Assembly: GCA_947579665.1 (NCBI GenBank)
Contig: OX388341.1
Location: 5,084,001 to 5,148,000, forward strand
Source: Sympetrum striolatum
Taxonomy: Eukaryota > Arthropoda > Insecta > Odonata > Libellulidae
DNA length: 64,000 nucleotides
Direction of reading: 5' to 3'
Part shown: positions 35,701-45,376 of the stretch, one piece after another
Layout: each line of letters begins with the position of its first letter
Numbering within the stretch: position 1 is the first letter of the stretch
Notes under the pieces: generated by a model
Seen by the model: the letters and a program-made list of their open reading frames with translations, nothing else
Database searches by the model: none
What the model was told of the DNA's origin: nothing
Made by a program: the position numbers and the translations under genes

Positions 35701-38700
35701 TACACCAAGAGGATTGGATGCGAAAAGGAGGTGGGCTGTTGAATGGCAGTCTGAAAAGTTTTGGCCCATTTTGATTTTTGAGTGTTTCCCACAACAGTTT
35801 TTGAAAGAGTTTTGAGCGTATTTTGAAAGTTACTCACCCAAATTGCAGTCATTCGGATGTGCAGTTTTTTGACAAATAAAAATCATCGTTGGGTTGGAAA
35901 CTTTTCAGTCTATCCTTGTATTTTGTATGTATATTGATGCCTTCTAAATGGCTAGCAGTTGAAATATTAATATTTATTTATTTTATTTTAACTACAGTAG
36001 AAGTCTGTTATAACAAGTACAGCATATAACAAGAGTTGCATTATAGCGAGCAATTTTTTTTTTTTTTAGCCGTTGTCCGTCTCGCTGCAAAAAGAATAGG
36101 GAGATACGTCCATTATAGATAGTCATTTCTGAAGTGTCGTTATAACGAGAACCACATTTCTATGTTTGTCTTGCAAGAGGCGTATCTCGCAATCGTCAAT
36201 TGAAGTGAGAGACTAAGCCAATGGTAATCTGAGGCACATTTTCTCTTCAAATGTCAGAAAAACATTAAATGCAAAAATATTTGTCACCTAATTCATGCAT
36301 TTGTTTTCCATGAGTCGCCTCACCCTTCCTCGGCAAAGATATTTCAGGGAGAATTGATTAGAAACTTCTCACTAGTTTCCCTCTCCCCTTTATCCCTCCG
36401 CACATCTTATCACCTCGTCTCTTGTTTCTTTTTGGTGGCAACCCCTCTGGTCAATGCCGGAATTTTTAATTGAGTTCCCATGATATTGGCATCCACCCGT
36501 GGGATTTGTTTTCATACGAAGCTTGGCACCAAATTACCATTATTTGTCGACAATTATTGAGCAATAATTTTCCACATTTTATATTAGGGTACGCAGTTTT
36601 GTTATGATGTTTTAATCAATAAAATTACTTGTTAACTCGAAAATAACGTGCCATCATAAGTAATGGGCACCCCTAAGTTCTAGCGTCAGACATAGAAAAA
36701 TTATTTGCCTGGAAATGTAATGCACACCTTAAGATATGCAGTCACGCCATTTGCTGCACCTTATAGGTCTGTACTATACAGGCATACGCTAATATATGCG
36801 TGTATCTATACGCATACACACTGTACACAAAATGTCGGTAATCGTCTTTGCCAAAAGTCTTTACGTAAGTGCCAAATGAAAAACATTAATTTTAAAAGTT
36901 TTATGGGCTAGCCAATTCCTTTTAAATTAAAATCTATCAGCCGACAGAGTAAGCATTGTATGTCTACTTCCAAGGATAAGTAAGGTAGGAGAACATTAAG
37001 TAGTGTAAGACATGTTATTGTGAATTTGTTTATTAGAAGATGCCTTTGAAAGAATAGACAGCTTTGGTTAAAAATAGATTGTGCTTAAGGTCACACATTT
37101 TTTGCCTCATAGGCAGACAGAACATTGTATATTTAAGGGTTGAGCGCAGGAATGTTTGAGATTTGCTTTTGCTTGAACTTTGTGGTATTAATACAGTCGG
37201 CCCTATTTATCAATTCTATTTATAATCAAATAAATTTATCAAGCATTTTTTCTTAAAATCGACGGAGGCGGCCGTGATATTGTGGAATTCCATTCTAATG
37301 AAGGTAGACAGATGTTCACTTTTCCACAGGTTTATTTAAAAAGACAACTACTGGATGATGGTGCAGTTCCACCGAAACCGGTTGTTGTCTTTTTAAATAA
37401 ACCTGTGGAAAAGTGAACATCTGTCTACCTTCATTTTTTTCTCAGTTCATTAATTAGTTATATTGATTTTCCTGCAAACAATTTCAATGTGTTAATGTGG
37501 CATTTGGCCTTAAGAAATGTTGGTTTCAAACGCACGAAAAAATAACTTCAGTTGAGAATAGGGTGAAGGGAATTGGACCCTGTAAGCATGCATAAGGATA
37601 TATGATTATCAGAACACTAGTCAAACGAAACGCTGAAATACTATGCTTTGCTTTGGCTCAGTCAGATATTTATTGAATTGATCATAAATAAAGGTATTCT
37701 AGTGAACATAGATTCACCGAGAAAACACATCATTCAATTCAATACCCTGCCTTGCAATGTCATGTTGTGGAATGAAAGAAAAAGATGTTTATCATTTGAC
37801 TACATTTTTTGTTTGTCCATTTTCTGCATAAATATAAAAATCAGATGGTTTACCAACTCTAGAGCATGCGACGTATATAATTGTCCATGAGATAAGCAAT
37901 TATTTTCTAAATTTAAACCACACACTTGTAAAGATTGTCCTAGTGCCTTATTGATAGTCATAGCAAATACAAGGCGTATTGGAAATTCGTTTGAAGTCAA
38001 ACACCATGTCGGTCAAAATGAGTGGAAGAAGTACGTCTTCACCTTTATTAGGTCCATTCACAATTTCTCCTTCAATTAGATTGTTCATCCATGTATGTAT
38101 GTATGGTATCTAATTAACTTGCATGTTCATTTTTGAAAATATATTATTTAAATCACTTCCAACGATTGATTATGCACATCAATTTGAACTAAATCAACAA
38201 ATTTTCTCTTCTTCTTCAACTCGTAAAAATATTGCCTGCAAAAACACAGACAAGAATCAACTGGGATATAATGGAAGAAAGGAATCGAATTGAATGAATC
38301 AATTAAATGCAAAGTAACTCACACTTTGATTATCGAAAACATCATTTAAATCACAACGATTGAATATGCACATTAATGTAAATGAAATCAACCAAACAAC
38401 AAACAAACTTCTTAACTTCAAATATGCTGAAATACAGGAACTTGGATTCAACAATGGCATTTGTCGTCAGAGGGGGACCAGTGGTTTACACCCTCAAAAT
38501 TTTACAAAATTTCTTGTATAATCTCAATAATTTAATTCAGAAACAATAATACATGACTGAAATAAGATTCTCTATTTATTTCCCTTCTTTTGGGATCAAA
38601 CATAGTACGAAATGTCAACATTTTTTACAATAGAAACACTTGTATATGATTGCAATGTTGTGTTAAAATTTTAAGTCGATCGACCAAGTATTTTTAGAGT

Positions 38701-38950
38701 TTTGTGGCCACAAACATACGCAGGCTGAATTTTTATATATAAGATTATATTCGTGAGGTGCATTTCTTCTTTCATGATTCATGAAAAATTAACAAATATT
38801 TTTTTTTTACAGCTTGAGGTTATTGGTGGAGCTGAGAAGTATATGTCTGTTTGCAGACGCTGTTATTTGGAACCTCATAAGAGTCCTAGAAAAAGGTCAC
38901 CATTGAAATGTATTTCATCTCCAGAAAGCCAAAGGAAGAGGTTATTCTGA
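29789..38950 (+). CDS. TK1: Thymidine kinase, cytosolic type (TK1 family)
   Basis: TK1 phosphorylates thymidine to dTMP with ATP in the salvage pathway and is normally tied to S phase. There are four coding exons: 29789-29845, 33426-33665, 35521-35730 and 38813-38950 (stop TGA). All introns are phase 0 with GT/AG ends, giving 214 residues. Exon 1 encodes [19 protein letters not shown]; exon 2 continues with [20 protein letters not shown]. The P-loop is at about 23-31, DEGQF at 95-99 carries the catalytic Glu (96), and the zinc-binding pairs are C151/C154 (VCMIC) and C183/C186 (VCRRC). These lie almost exactly where they lie in vertebrate TK1. YTKR of the substrate-binding lasso is present. 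The C-terminal tail is short and basic (ESQRKRLF), and I see no KEN box. Intron 1 contains the whole ANKRD27-like gene on the same strand, and introns 2 and 3 carry transposon debris. Confidence 0.95.
29936..29952 (+). promoter_or_regulatory. CTCF-like motif between TK1 exon 1 and the nested gene
   Basis: ATAGGTGGCGCCACATGG contains AGGTGGCGCC, which fits the core of the CTCF consensus (including the insect AGGTGGCGC form). It lies 90 bp after TK1 exon 1 and about 150 bp before the ATG of the nested ANKRD27-like gene. A single 10-bp match can arise by chance. Confidence 0.3.
30101..32944 (+). CDS. ANKRD27: ANKRD27/Varp-like VPS9 and ankyrin-repeat protein, intronless and nested in TK1
   Basis: A 947-aa open frame without introns. 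The start at 30101 ([19 protein letters not shown]) is the first ATG of the frame and matches the YDEDL-NPF start of Varp. Residues about 210-360 form a VPS9 domain ([20 protein letters not shown], then [10 protein letters not shown]), the Rab5/Rab21-type exchange module. Ankyrin repeats fill about 505-668 and 810-940. Each block is preceded by a cysteine motif, [10 protein letters not shown] (472-481) and [10 protein letters not shown] (777-786). These are the zinc 'fingernails' by which Varp holds VPS29 of retromer. Varp also binds Rab32/38 and VAMP7 and works in endosome-to-surface and lysosome-related-organelle trafficking. The vertebrate protein is about 1,050 aa with many introns, so a single exon is unusual. 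Base composition is visibly richer in G+C than the surrounding intron. It lies wholly in TK1 intron 1, same strand. Confidence 0.93.
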   Translation: MECNYDEDLNDNPFFKSLQNENLELFRKSTIEGWVICVPRAGSLPSYALSHEEFFSHILIPSDELPESHFRTLNDKEVTVCNRIVTVESETSKPITSRVLFEETYYTDDLLKCRLLCVEHPLERLSIGESETEILTVRTLRDCIDLIWTKSSGGREVLEKMDEAIKCFLEINSDLESKPLQDLRLLVKGLYKNCTAIALSDPQLRSLTYVDRRLLDGVRIAAETYVLHGVHSQLLRGVTFATSAEDARLNKTARNLSELQLRDLGVARPDLLGSIPLARRELARIEGYGTVLGKIGCLRRTVAAIGSGREGDYGGGSVVAADDLLPVLVFLVIKTGLPNWMAQLMFLRNFSFASESITSSQADESSFLITSLEAAIEHVKSGVLLGAPEPEALQRDCCNDEDKDFDDDSIESPSGSTNGSGSYRDMLMAFFEQVRLGNVEKVEMMLDGKTEVGSHPEETAKADDEEIIHKLCHPLCSCDKCEKLMIEHHSSFVNSKALPTIYSVDGRGRTALHLACRYGRTVLVDILLRRGANPDAADARGATPLHNAAARGQQAALLLLLLQGKANVGAEDGSGNTPLHLSADGGHEGCAKALLYYSEHSSGAAVARGVARTANSTGDTPLHLAARWGYESIVSLLLEHGARPDAQNARRLTPIDVAHNPQVSSLLLKSSPPGDWPSPVGTVLKSPIRTPSEAGLLDFQDTSPGRKVKDGRKSGIRPDSTEDMRRVEKLLRAVVHGDVRLACYYLGLDGHFANAATRDKSTEGVAGGAVRWPRRLCHPLCTCESCRRLMEGTSSGDDSKSSHLDLDVCDADGITALHAAAAHGRIEMVKVLASAGASLDLRTRSRASTPLHLACRRGRLGVARVLLDAGADVCAADAAGDTPLHHCCRLAGDGGNMGAASMAELLLLYNPRLDIHNAEGKTPLDVAEEKLSLRLVKLLRGKLVKVT
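33161..33166 (+). promoter_or_regulatory. Candidate polyadenylation signal ATTAAA for ANKRD27-like gene
   Basis: ATTAAA lies 217 bp after the stop codon of the nested gene and about 260 bp before TK1 exon 2, so a nested transcript could end inside TK1 intron 1. In AT-rich DNA such hexamers are common, so the assignment is tentative. Confidence 0.3.
34340..34990 (+). pseudogene. LINE reverse transcriptase fragment in TK1 intron 2
   Basis: The plus-strand frame near 34490-34690 reads [20 protein letters not shown] followed by [20 protein letters not shown]. This is the region after the RT palm in jockey/CR1 elements ('P-SEY---VW-P' and 'VERVQKR'). Broken frames continue to about 34990. No FADD box is present. 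It lies in the TK1 intron between exons 2 and 3. Confidence 0.65.
35993..36200. mobile_element. Tigger/pogo-like terminus in TK1 intron 3
   Basis: TA then CAGTAGAAGTCTGTTATAAC at 35995-36014 repeats the terminus at 10487-10506. It is followed by more TTATA/CGTTATAACGAGA-type subterminal motifs (36040-36150). No matching right end and no transposase were found, so this may be a truncated element or a MITE whose other end has decayed. Confidence 0.55.
37297..37435. repeat. Perfect 52-bp foldback carrying a hammerhead-like core
   Basis: The arm 37297-37348 is an exact inverted copy of 37384-37435. The 35-nt loop between them holds the hammerhead-like core. Because the arms have not diverged over 52 bp, the structure is young, under selection, or was copied as a hairpin. 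It sits in TK1 intron 3, so the TK1 primary transcript would carry the hairpin in the sense orientation. Confidence 0.85.
37351..37383 (+). ncRNA. Hammerhead-ribozyme-like core 2
   Basis: The core reads CTGGATGATGGTGC, then AGTT, then CCACCGAAACCGGTT. GGTG pairs with CACC as stem II, and GAAA is at 37374-37377. ACCGGT follows as the short stem III, with T 37383 as the position before cleavage. The first box (CTGGATGA) has one extra G compared with CUGANGA, so catalysis may be lost. The perfect arms on both sides would form stem I. Confidence 0.5.
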
Positions 38951-39266
38951 GTATCAGTGATATGAATTGTAAATGAGGTTGACTTCTACTAAATTCTTGT
39001 ACAAGGCATACTTTGACTTGGATATTTAAGAATATTATGGCCAGTGAAAATTAACACCGTTTTAAGGAAAGTGTGTTTAACTATTAGGTGTTATTTAATG
39101 GCACATAAATCTAATTAGCATTTTTTACATTGCAATTGCAAGTCCAACATCAGTTTAACTTATATTTTCCCCTCTTACAATTGTTAATGCCATATTATAA
39201 ATCTGGATATTTTATACTTTTGTATGTTTTATTCTGAGACAAAGAAATCGAATTGTGATATAATCA

Positions 39267-39272
39267 AATAAA
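39267..39272 (+). promoter_or_regulatory. Polyadenylation signal AATAAA for TK1
   Basis: AATAAA lies 317 bp after the TK1 stop codon and is followed by a GT-rich segment (GGAGGTGTAGCAG, TTTTTGTGTTTCTGT), the usual order of a cleavage and polyadenylation site. Confidence 0.65.
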
Positions 39273-39744
39273 TGGAGGTGTAGCAGTATTTTTGTGTTTC
39301 TGTATCTTTTTTTAGTTATATTAGGGATAAATATATAGGCTAGCCAGCTACTTGCAGCACTATGTAACAGTATACACTGGTAGTCATCCAAGTCTTAGGC
39401 CAGGTGGCCACAGAATGCGAAGTGAAGCTATCTTGAGCAAAGTTACCCTGAGTGCTTATACGAAGTGGAGTTGAGCTGTGAATTGTGACATCACTCAGCT
39501 TTGCTTGGCTCATCTTCTGAAAGACCCCGGTTCGTTCTGAAGCCGTCGGATTCCCCCTTCCTCAAACGCAAGAGGGGAACCTCTTGTTCCTTTGAAATAT
39601 GGGAGCTCCCCATCGCACTAATTTAATGCCTTAATTTCAAGATTACCTGATTATCTTTTCAGTATTTTCACACCACAGTAAATCTTACCGCGAAAGAAAG
39701 GTTTAATTAATTACCAATTATACTTTTCTTTCAGAACATTAATG
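39273..39744. other. Intergenic sequence after TK1, nothing recognised
   Basis: The sequence is less AT-rich at 39400-39610 than its surroundings and may be an old repeat. I found no motif-bearing frame or inverted repeat. The mariner-type MITE begins at 39745. Confidence 0.4.
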
Positions 39745-39825
39745 TACACTCCTGGCCAAAATTAACGCAGCACCTCCCTAGCGATCCTTAAGGCCGGTGC
39801 TGCGTTAATTTTGGCCAGGACTGTA
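39745..39825. mobile_element. Minimal Tc1/mariner-type MITE (77 bp)
   Basis: TA at 39745-39746 and 39824-39825 bounds a 77-bp element. The left end CACTCCTGGCCAAAATTAAC and the right end (read inward) CAGTCCTGGCCAAAATTAAC belong to 28-bp inverted repeats with one mismatch, separated by only 21 bp. The TCCTGGCCAAAATTA motif and TA duplication are typical of Tc1/mariner ends. Confidence 0.88.
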
Positions 39826-40559
39826 CTTATCAATGACTGATTCCATTTCACAAAAATAATTTCTAGACAATCTATGTTAATTGTAATTATACCACATAAT
39901 TTAATTACTTCTTAAGTGGTTACTTTTCTATTAAGTCCCAATTTAGGATATTCACTCGTATGAGTGGAATGCAATCATTGTGGAAATATCATCTAAAAGG
40001 TTCACTATAGCTGAGAAAGATTTGCTTGTAAATTTAATCATTTAATGCAAGTCAGTTTTGAAAAATAATAAAAGTAATGCTGTGACATTATCAATAGAGA
40101 GAGGAATGGTCTCCAAGAGGAACACCAGCTTAAGAAATCATAGCTTTTCAACCAAAAGTAGTAGTATTTTCATTTATGCACCATTAAATAGAATCAAAAT
40201 AGAATGATTTCAAGTAGGTTTAAAAAATGGCTGGTGTTCCTCTGCTAGATATTTACCCATCAGAAAAATTTTAAGTTGGATGAAGATTGAAGAAAAATTC
40301 AATAGCCATGCTTACGTGAGTAAAGTGATGTGATTTGGAGATGCTCAATTTCTACACAAATCGCAAGTTTATTATTAACTATAGAAAGGCACATAGGATT
40401 TTATTTGCTGGGAAGATGGCAACTTATAAGAAACTGTTCATTTTTATTTTCTAAATTAATACGTTTAGAGTTTTAAAAAGTCTTATCTTTACTTTAATTG
40501 ATAATGAAGAACATTTAAGGAATACCAAAGACTGAACTTTCAATATGTGATGCCTATTT

Positions 40560-41122
40560 TCTTCTTCGGTTTTCATCAGAGTTAAATTGGTGATTGCCAC
40601 TGACTCCATTCTCAGGATGTCCAAGTTCGGTTCTGGTCATCATACCTTGGCCGAGGGCACCTTTCACTTTTTTGTGGACCTCAGGCATACACGGTGTAGT
40701 GTGGCCTCCCTAACATTGAAGGGACTGCTCAAACAATTGAAACCAGATTGAAAGAGCATTCGCCTACAGCTGCCCTCCAAATCGGCGTTCGTGGAACAGG
40801 TGTTCAAGGAATGATGTAGCGTGACGATGCAAAGGTTTTATGCAGAGGACAGACTACTGGGACCAAATTGTAAAGGAGGCAATGGAGATCCGCCTCCGTA
40901 GAGAGAATATAAACTGCGACAAAAGGCTACAAATGCTGGTACCATTAAGAAAATTTCCTCACAAGAACGAGATCAGACCAATCAGAATGTGCCGTGAAGT
41001 CAAAAAGTGAAAGGTGCCCTAGGCCAAGGTATATATAAGGACAACCAGAACCGAACTTGGACACCCTGAAAGTGGCTGCTGAGTTCATGGCCAAAATGTC
41101 TTTGGCAATCACCAATTTAAGC
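40560..41122 (+). pseudogene. Penelope-like element remnant (GIY-YIG end) between inverted arms
   Basis: Arms of about 95-120 bp at 40582-40674 and 41000-41122 are inverted copies, sharing AATTGGTGATTGCCA, CCAAGTTCGGTTCTGGT and AAAAAGTGAAAGGTGCCCT. Between them, broken plus-strand frames read AQTIETRLKEHSPTAAL and RTDYWDQIVKEAMEIRLRRE followed by NINCDK. These resemble the C-terminal GIY-YIG endonuclease part of Penelope proteins ('RL-EH' and 'YW-RI-REA-EI----NFNR'). Stops and frameshifts make it dead. The hammerhead-bearing foldback follows within 60 bp. Confidence 0.65.
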
Positions 41123-41177
41123 TGGCTGAAAACCCAAGAAGAATTTATTTACCATAAGCTTAGTTATGTAAGGATTT

Positions 41178-41356
41178 AAACTTACAAAAGTAAAAAACAG
41201 AAACACACGTGTACGAATTCCACAAATTTTAATAAAGCCGTTGACCGGTTTCGGTGTTAAAGCACCATCCTCAGAACAGCTAAACCGGTTAACTGCTTTA
41301 TTAAAATTTGTGGAATTCGTATAAGTGTGTTTGTGTTTTTTACTTTTGTAAGTTTA
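41178..41356 (-). repeat. Foldback repeat with the best hammerhead-like core
   Basis: Arms at about 41178-41238 and 41295-41356 are inverted copies, sharing AAACTTACAAAAGTAAAAAA and GAATTCCACAAATTTTAATA. The left arm has a few substitutions relative to the right. The centre holds the hammerhead-like core on the minus strand. An additional AACCGGTT block lies between core and right arm. Confidence 0.8.
41243..41274 (-). ncRNA. Hammerhead-ribozyme-like core 3 (complete consensus)
   Basis: On the minus strand the core runs CTGAGGA (41274-41268; fits CUGANGA), then a GGTG/CACC stem II with loop CTTTAA, GAAA (41252-41249) and ACCGGTC, with cleavage expected after C 41243. This keeps every invariant core position and the preferred GUC cleavage triplet. 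The flanking arms supply stem I. The short self-complementary stem III (ACCGGT) favours action as a dimer or in tandem, as described for Penelope-associated type I hammerheads. Confidence 0.68.
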
Positions 41357-41359
41357 AAA

Positions 41360-43820
41360 TGAAGTTCCACCAAGTAACACTCGAGTTGATTTCTTTAATT
41401 CTATGTAAGGATTTATTTATATCTTAGCATAAATTTAATTAATTCATCTAGGCGGTATCATTTTCAGGATCTAGTTAGGTTAAGATGTAAAATTTCTGCA
41501 CATATTGCAAGTTTAGAATTGACAATAAAAAGAGGAGAAAAAGCTTTAATTTGCCAACATGGCAAATAGAAGCACAATCTGAAAGGTTGCTAAATTCCCC
41601 ATAGTTTTTATCCTTTGGGGACAGTAATCCTGTCTTCCAAGATTCCTCGATAATCCTTAACCTTTTTAATCAATATACTACTATTATCTGTAATGAATGC
41701 TCCTACAGTAGATAAACGAAAAAAAGCCATTGTATTTCAGAAAATGACTTAGTGACCTGGTGCTGAAATTCCAGAATTTGAAACATTTTTGCAAATCGTA
41801 AAGATATTAGTTTTCGAAGTTATACTTCTTTGCGCTCGTTGTAACCCCGCGCGGAATCCCCCTCCAACGTGTTTATGCTTTAATATGCAAAAAATATTAC
41901 CTGAGATTGCAAAATGCAAAGGCTGGATTTTGAAATTGAAAATTATTAATCAATCAAGTTTTGTCATTTTTGTGGATGAAAAACTGGCTAAAATTAGGGA
42001 GAATTCTTATAACAGATTTCGTTTGGGATACTAGGCATTTTTTGAAAAATGGTCTGAAGACATGTGATATGAACCACTATCAACATCCAATGTGAACATT
42101 TTTTTCGGGATATTTTGTATCCCAAAATGACACTTTTCTGACAAGTATCCATATACTCAATTTTTGTCCTGAAGTACATATTGTTTTTTTTTATTATTTT
42201 TTCAGAAAACGACAATAATGGATAAACGAGACTTGCAAAAATTAACAGAATCGTCGTCGGAATCCGACTCTGAACTAGCCATTGATGAAAAAAGAATATT
42301 TGTTAGTTACTTTAGTTATCATAAACCGATTGTGTCTTTCTTGGAATACAGTGCGATATCTAATGAGGAACCAGAAAATAGTCAAGATGAAAGAATGATT
42401 GTAGAAGAGATTATTGATGATGTATAAGTTTGTAATATAATAATGAAGGCACTCATAATAATATATTGAAGAGAAATAAATTGGATAACAGAGGAAAAGG
42501 TCTTGTATTTCATTTACACATCCTGTCCGTCTGTGTGTGTGGATGGGCGTGTGCGAATGGCCAAAGAAGAATAACTTCCACCGTCTGGTCTGACGCAGAC
42601 CCAATTTTTTTAAATATTGGGTCCAAATTTGATTAAAATTGGTTTGTAATTCATAGAATCCTTCCAGTATTATTAACTCGATATTTTAAAAATAAAACTT
42701 CAAGAAACAGAGCTCTAATCACCTTATAATTTGTTCAGATAATTGCCTGTAATGTTTGCTTTGCATTAAATATCCACAACATACAAGTTAGATTAATTAA
42801 TTAATGTTAGATGGATTTTTTCTTTTACCAGTAACATTGGGAGTACAGTTTGGATTGTGTCTAATTATAAATTGATATTTGGATTTAGAAAATTTCCTGC
42901 TCCATGTAAACTTCTTTCCTTCCTTAGAAAGACAAATATTTCATCTACTTGGGCATGACTTTTGTCATTCCTGAACACATCTTGCTCTAATACAAAACTT
43001 TTATTGGAGAATATCTGAATATATTTGTAATTCTCCAAATGCTGCTGGTTATCAAACGTAGTATATGTTATAAATCATAGCATGTGGAATGCTGTGTAGT
43101 TCGGAAGCACTGATATGATTGTTGTCTTATTCAGAATCAACATTGAATTTGCCACCACAACTACAATTCAAGGAATTTTCATCTTTCAAGTTCTTAAAAA
43201 TGTTTGTAACAGCTCATCACGGATCATGGTGGTAGCAGAAATGTCGATGGACTTCCAAGCATTAATTGAATTTTTTCTTTACTTTCCTGAAGGAATCCAT
43301 AATATAATTTGACCTTTCATCTGTGGGTTTTTTCCCGCAATGTGGGATTATTTCTTTTTCAACCTTCAGTTGTAAAGATTTCTTCCCACACATCAAATCT
43401 CTTTCATTCAGATTATTAATAAAGTGCATTTGATATAAAATGTTATTCTTATTTATCATTACTCTTAGCGGACAAGCACCAGATTTTATGAAATTAAACC
43501 AAAAATAACAAACTAAAGTCTATAAGTGACGTTTAAGGAATTTATTTTTCTAAACAAAACGAAAACGACAAATCTAATTCTCTCGAAATTAAAATGGAAG
43601 TCATCTTCAAGGAAAGTTGCAGGAAAAAGATAAATAAAAATAGATTTTAAAGAATGCTAGTAATTAAATTATAAGTACAATATTTAAATGCATTAATTTT
43701 GAGCAAGCTTCCATTAGGAATATCTAAAAGAGAATTTTGCATATCAACTGCTTATTCTGACAGCAATGAAAAATTTGTTGAGTTCTATTCATGGAACTAA
43801 ACGGATTTTAATAGATAACC
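41360..43820. other. Intergenic region without recognised gene
   Basis: Short frames exist at 42218-42427 (plus, acidic, begins MDKRDLQKLTESSSESDSEL) and in minus-strand pieces at 42890-43460 (NDKSHAQVDEIFVFLRKE and KKPTDERSNYIMDSFRKVKK). They look like protein fragments of an old mobile element. The acidic SDSE start is common in transposase N-termini, but I cannot name the family. No terminal repeats were found. Confidence 0.3.
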
Positions 43821-43825
43821 ATGTA

Positions 43826-43890
43826 CAAGGACAGAGTACCTGACCGGTAATCAGGAGACCCGGGGTTTGATTCCTGGTCCCGTGTCACTT
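43826..43890 (+). mobile_element. tRNA-Thr-like SINE head
   Basis: The segment contains ACCTGACCGGTAATCAGG, a five-pair anticodon arm whose 7-nt loop CCGGTAA has GGT in the anticodon position. It is followed by GGGGTTTGATTCCTGGTCC (T-arm and B-box-like). The D-arm/A-box part (ACAAGGACAGAGT) is poor, so I take it as a SINE or pseudo-tRNA and not a functional tRNA gene. It lies about 400 bp before the B-box-like array. Confidence 0.5.
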
Positions 43891-44239
43891 TGGCTGCACA
43901 CCATTTCGTGCAAATATCCTTCACCTGTTTTCCTTGTATATCCACCTTAAGGAGGTTTCCTTTCCATCCCTATGTGTGGCTGGTACTTAAATTAAGCCAT
44001 GACAGTACAGGTAAAGAGAGTGTAATAATATTTAAGAAGTTTGGCAACATAGAAATTTTTAAATTCCTTGAATGCTTGCAAATGACCTTAAGGAAAAGTG
44101 TATCTATTATATACGAGTAAAATGTAGCTTGCACACTGCAAGCAGATCAACAAAACTAATTTCATATCGGAATCTTAGTGGGACAGTCCTCAAAAGAAAA
44201 AAAAGGATTGATAATATTCTTTTAATTCGCTGCAACTTA

Positions 44240-45283
44240 ATCGTCTGGCATCGAACCTGGATCATTCAGGTCATACTTCCTATGCAGCACAACAGAAGAT
44301 CACCATCTTTAACTATGTGTGTAAAATCAAGCAGAAATATTGGGTGCAACTGCCTCAAACGACATCCTACTTTTCCCTTATATGAGAAATTGTAATGTGC
44401 TCTGGCATCGAACCCAGGAACAACATGGTCTTATCTTAATTTTTTTTAAACTGAGTCTTAATATACATCTTCTATCTAAGCAAGAACTTCCTATAATTTC
44501 GATAAGTGCATCAAAAAAATAATGAAAACTAACTCAATGTATTTTAAATGGGGAATATATTTACTGCCTGGCTTCGAACCCGGGTCTTTCTGGTAATAAT
44601 TTCTATATAGCAGAATTGAAGATCACCACCTGTAACTATGAGTGAAAATTCAAAAAGAAATATTGTGTGCAACTACTTCAAATGACGTCCTACTTTTCCC
44701 TTATATTCCTTATGAGAGTAATTTTAATGTGCTCCGGCATCGAACCCAGGAGTAGTACGGTCTTACCTAATTTTTTTCTGAAAGAAATTCTTACCATACA
44801 TTTGATAGCCAAGCACGAACTTCCTATCATTTCGATAAATGCATCAAAATAAATATTGAAAAACTACCTCAATGTATTTTAAACAGCGGATTTTTGCATC
44901 GTCCTAGCATCGAATCCAGGACATTTTCTGTAAAAATCATTAATGCTATCGATAGATCCTGAACATATAAATAGGCTCCGAGAGTTTCAATTCTCTACCT
45001 ATATGCAAAGTATTTTTTAAAACTTCCGGAAAATCAAAGCAATGCATTAAAATGGGAAAAATCTGGACTTTGAGGCCCTCTGGAATCGAACCCATGAGGC
45101 TGAGGTTCAATATCCCAATTTTTCTGGCGGTTACACGTTATGGCCAATACGTTGAAAAAATTTCAAATCAATGATGCCTATGGTTTAGGCTGTGAATTAG
45201 TATCCTATCTATCTATATATATAGATGTTAACATGAATGAATCGGGAGAAGCATCTATATATAATAGATAGATGTTTCTCTGG

Positions 45284-45376
<93 letters not shown>

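Noticed and set aside
43826..43890. tRNA-Thr(GGT) gene
   Set aside because: The anticodon and T arms pair, but the D arm/A box is poor and no proper acceptor stem closes, so a pseudo-tRNA or SINE is more likely.
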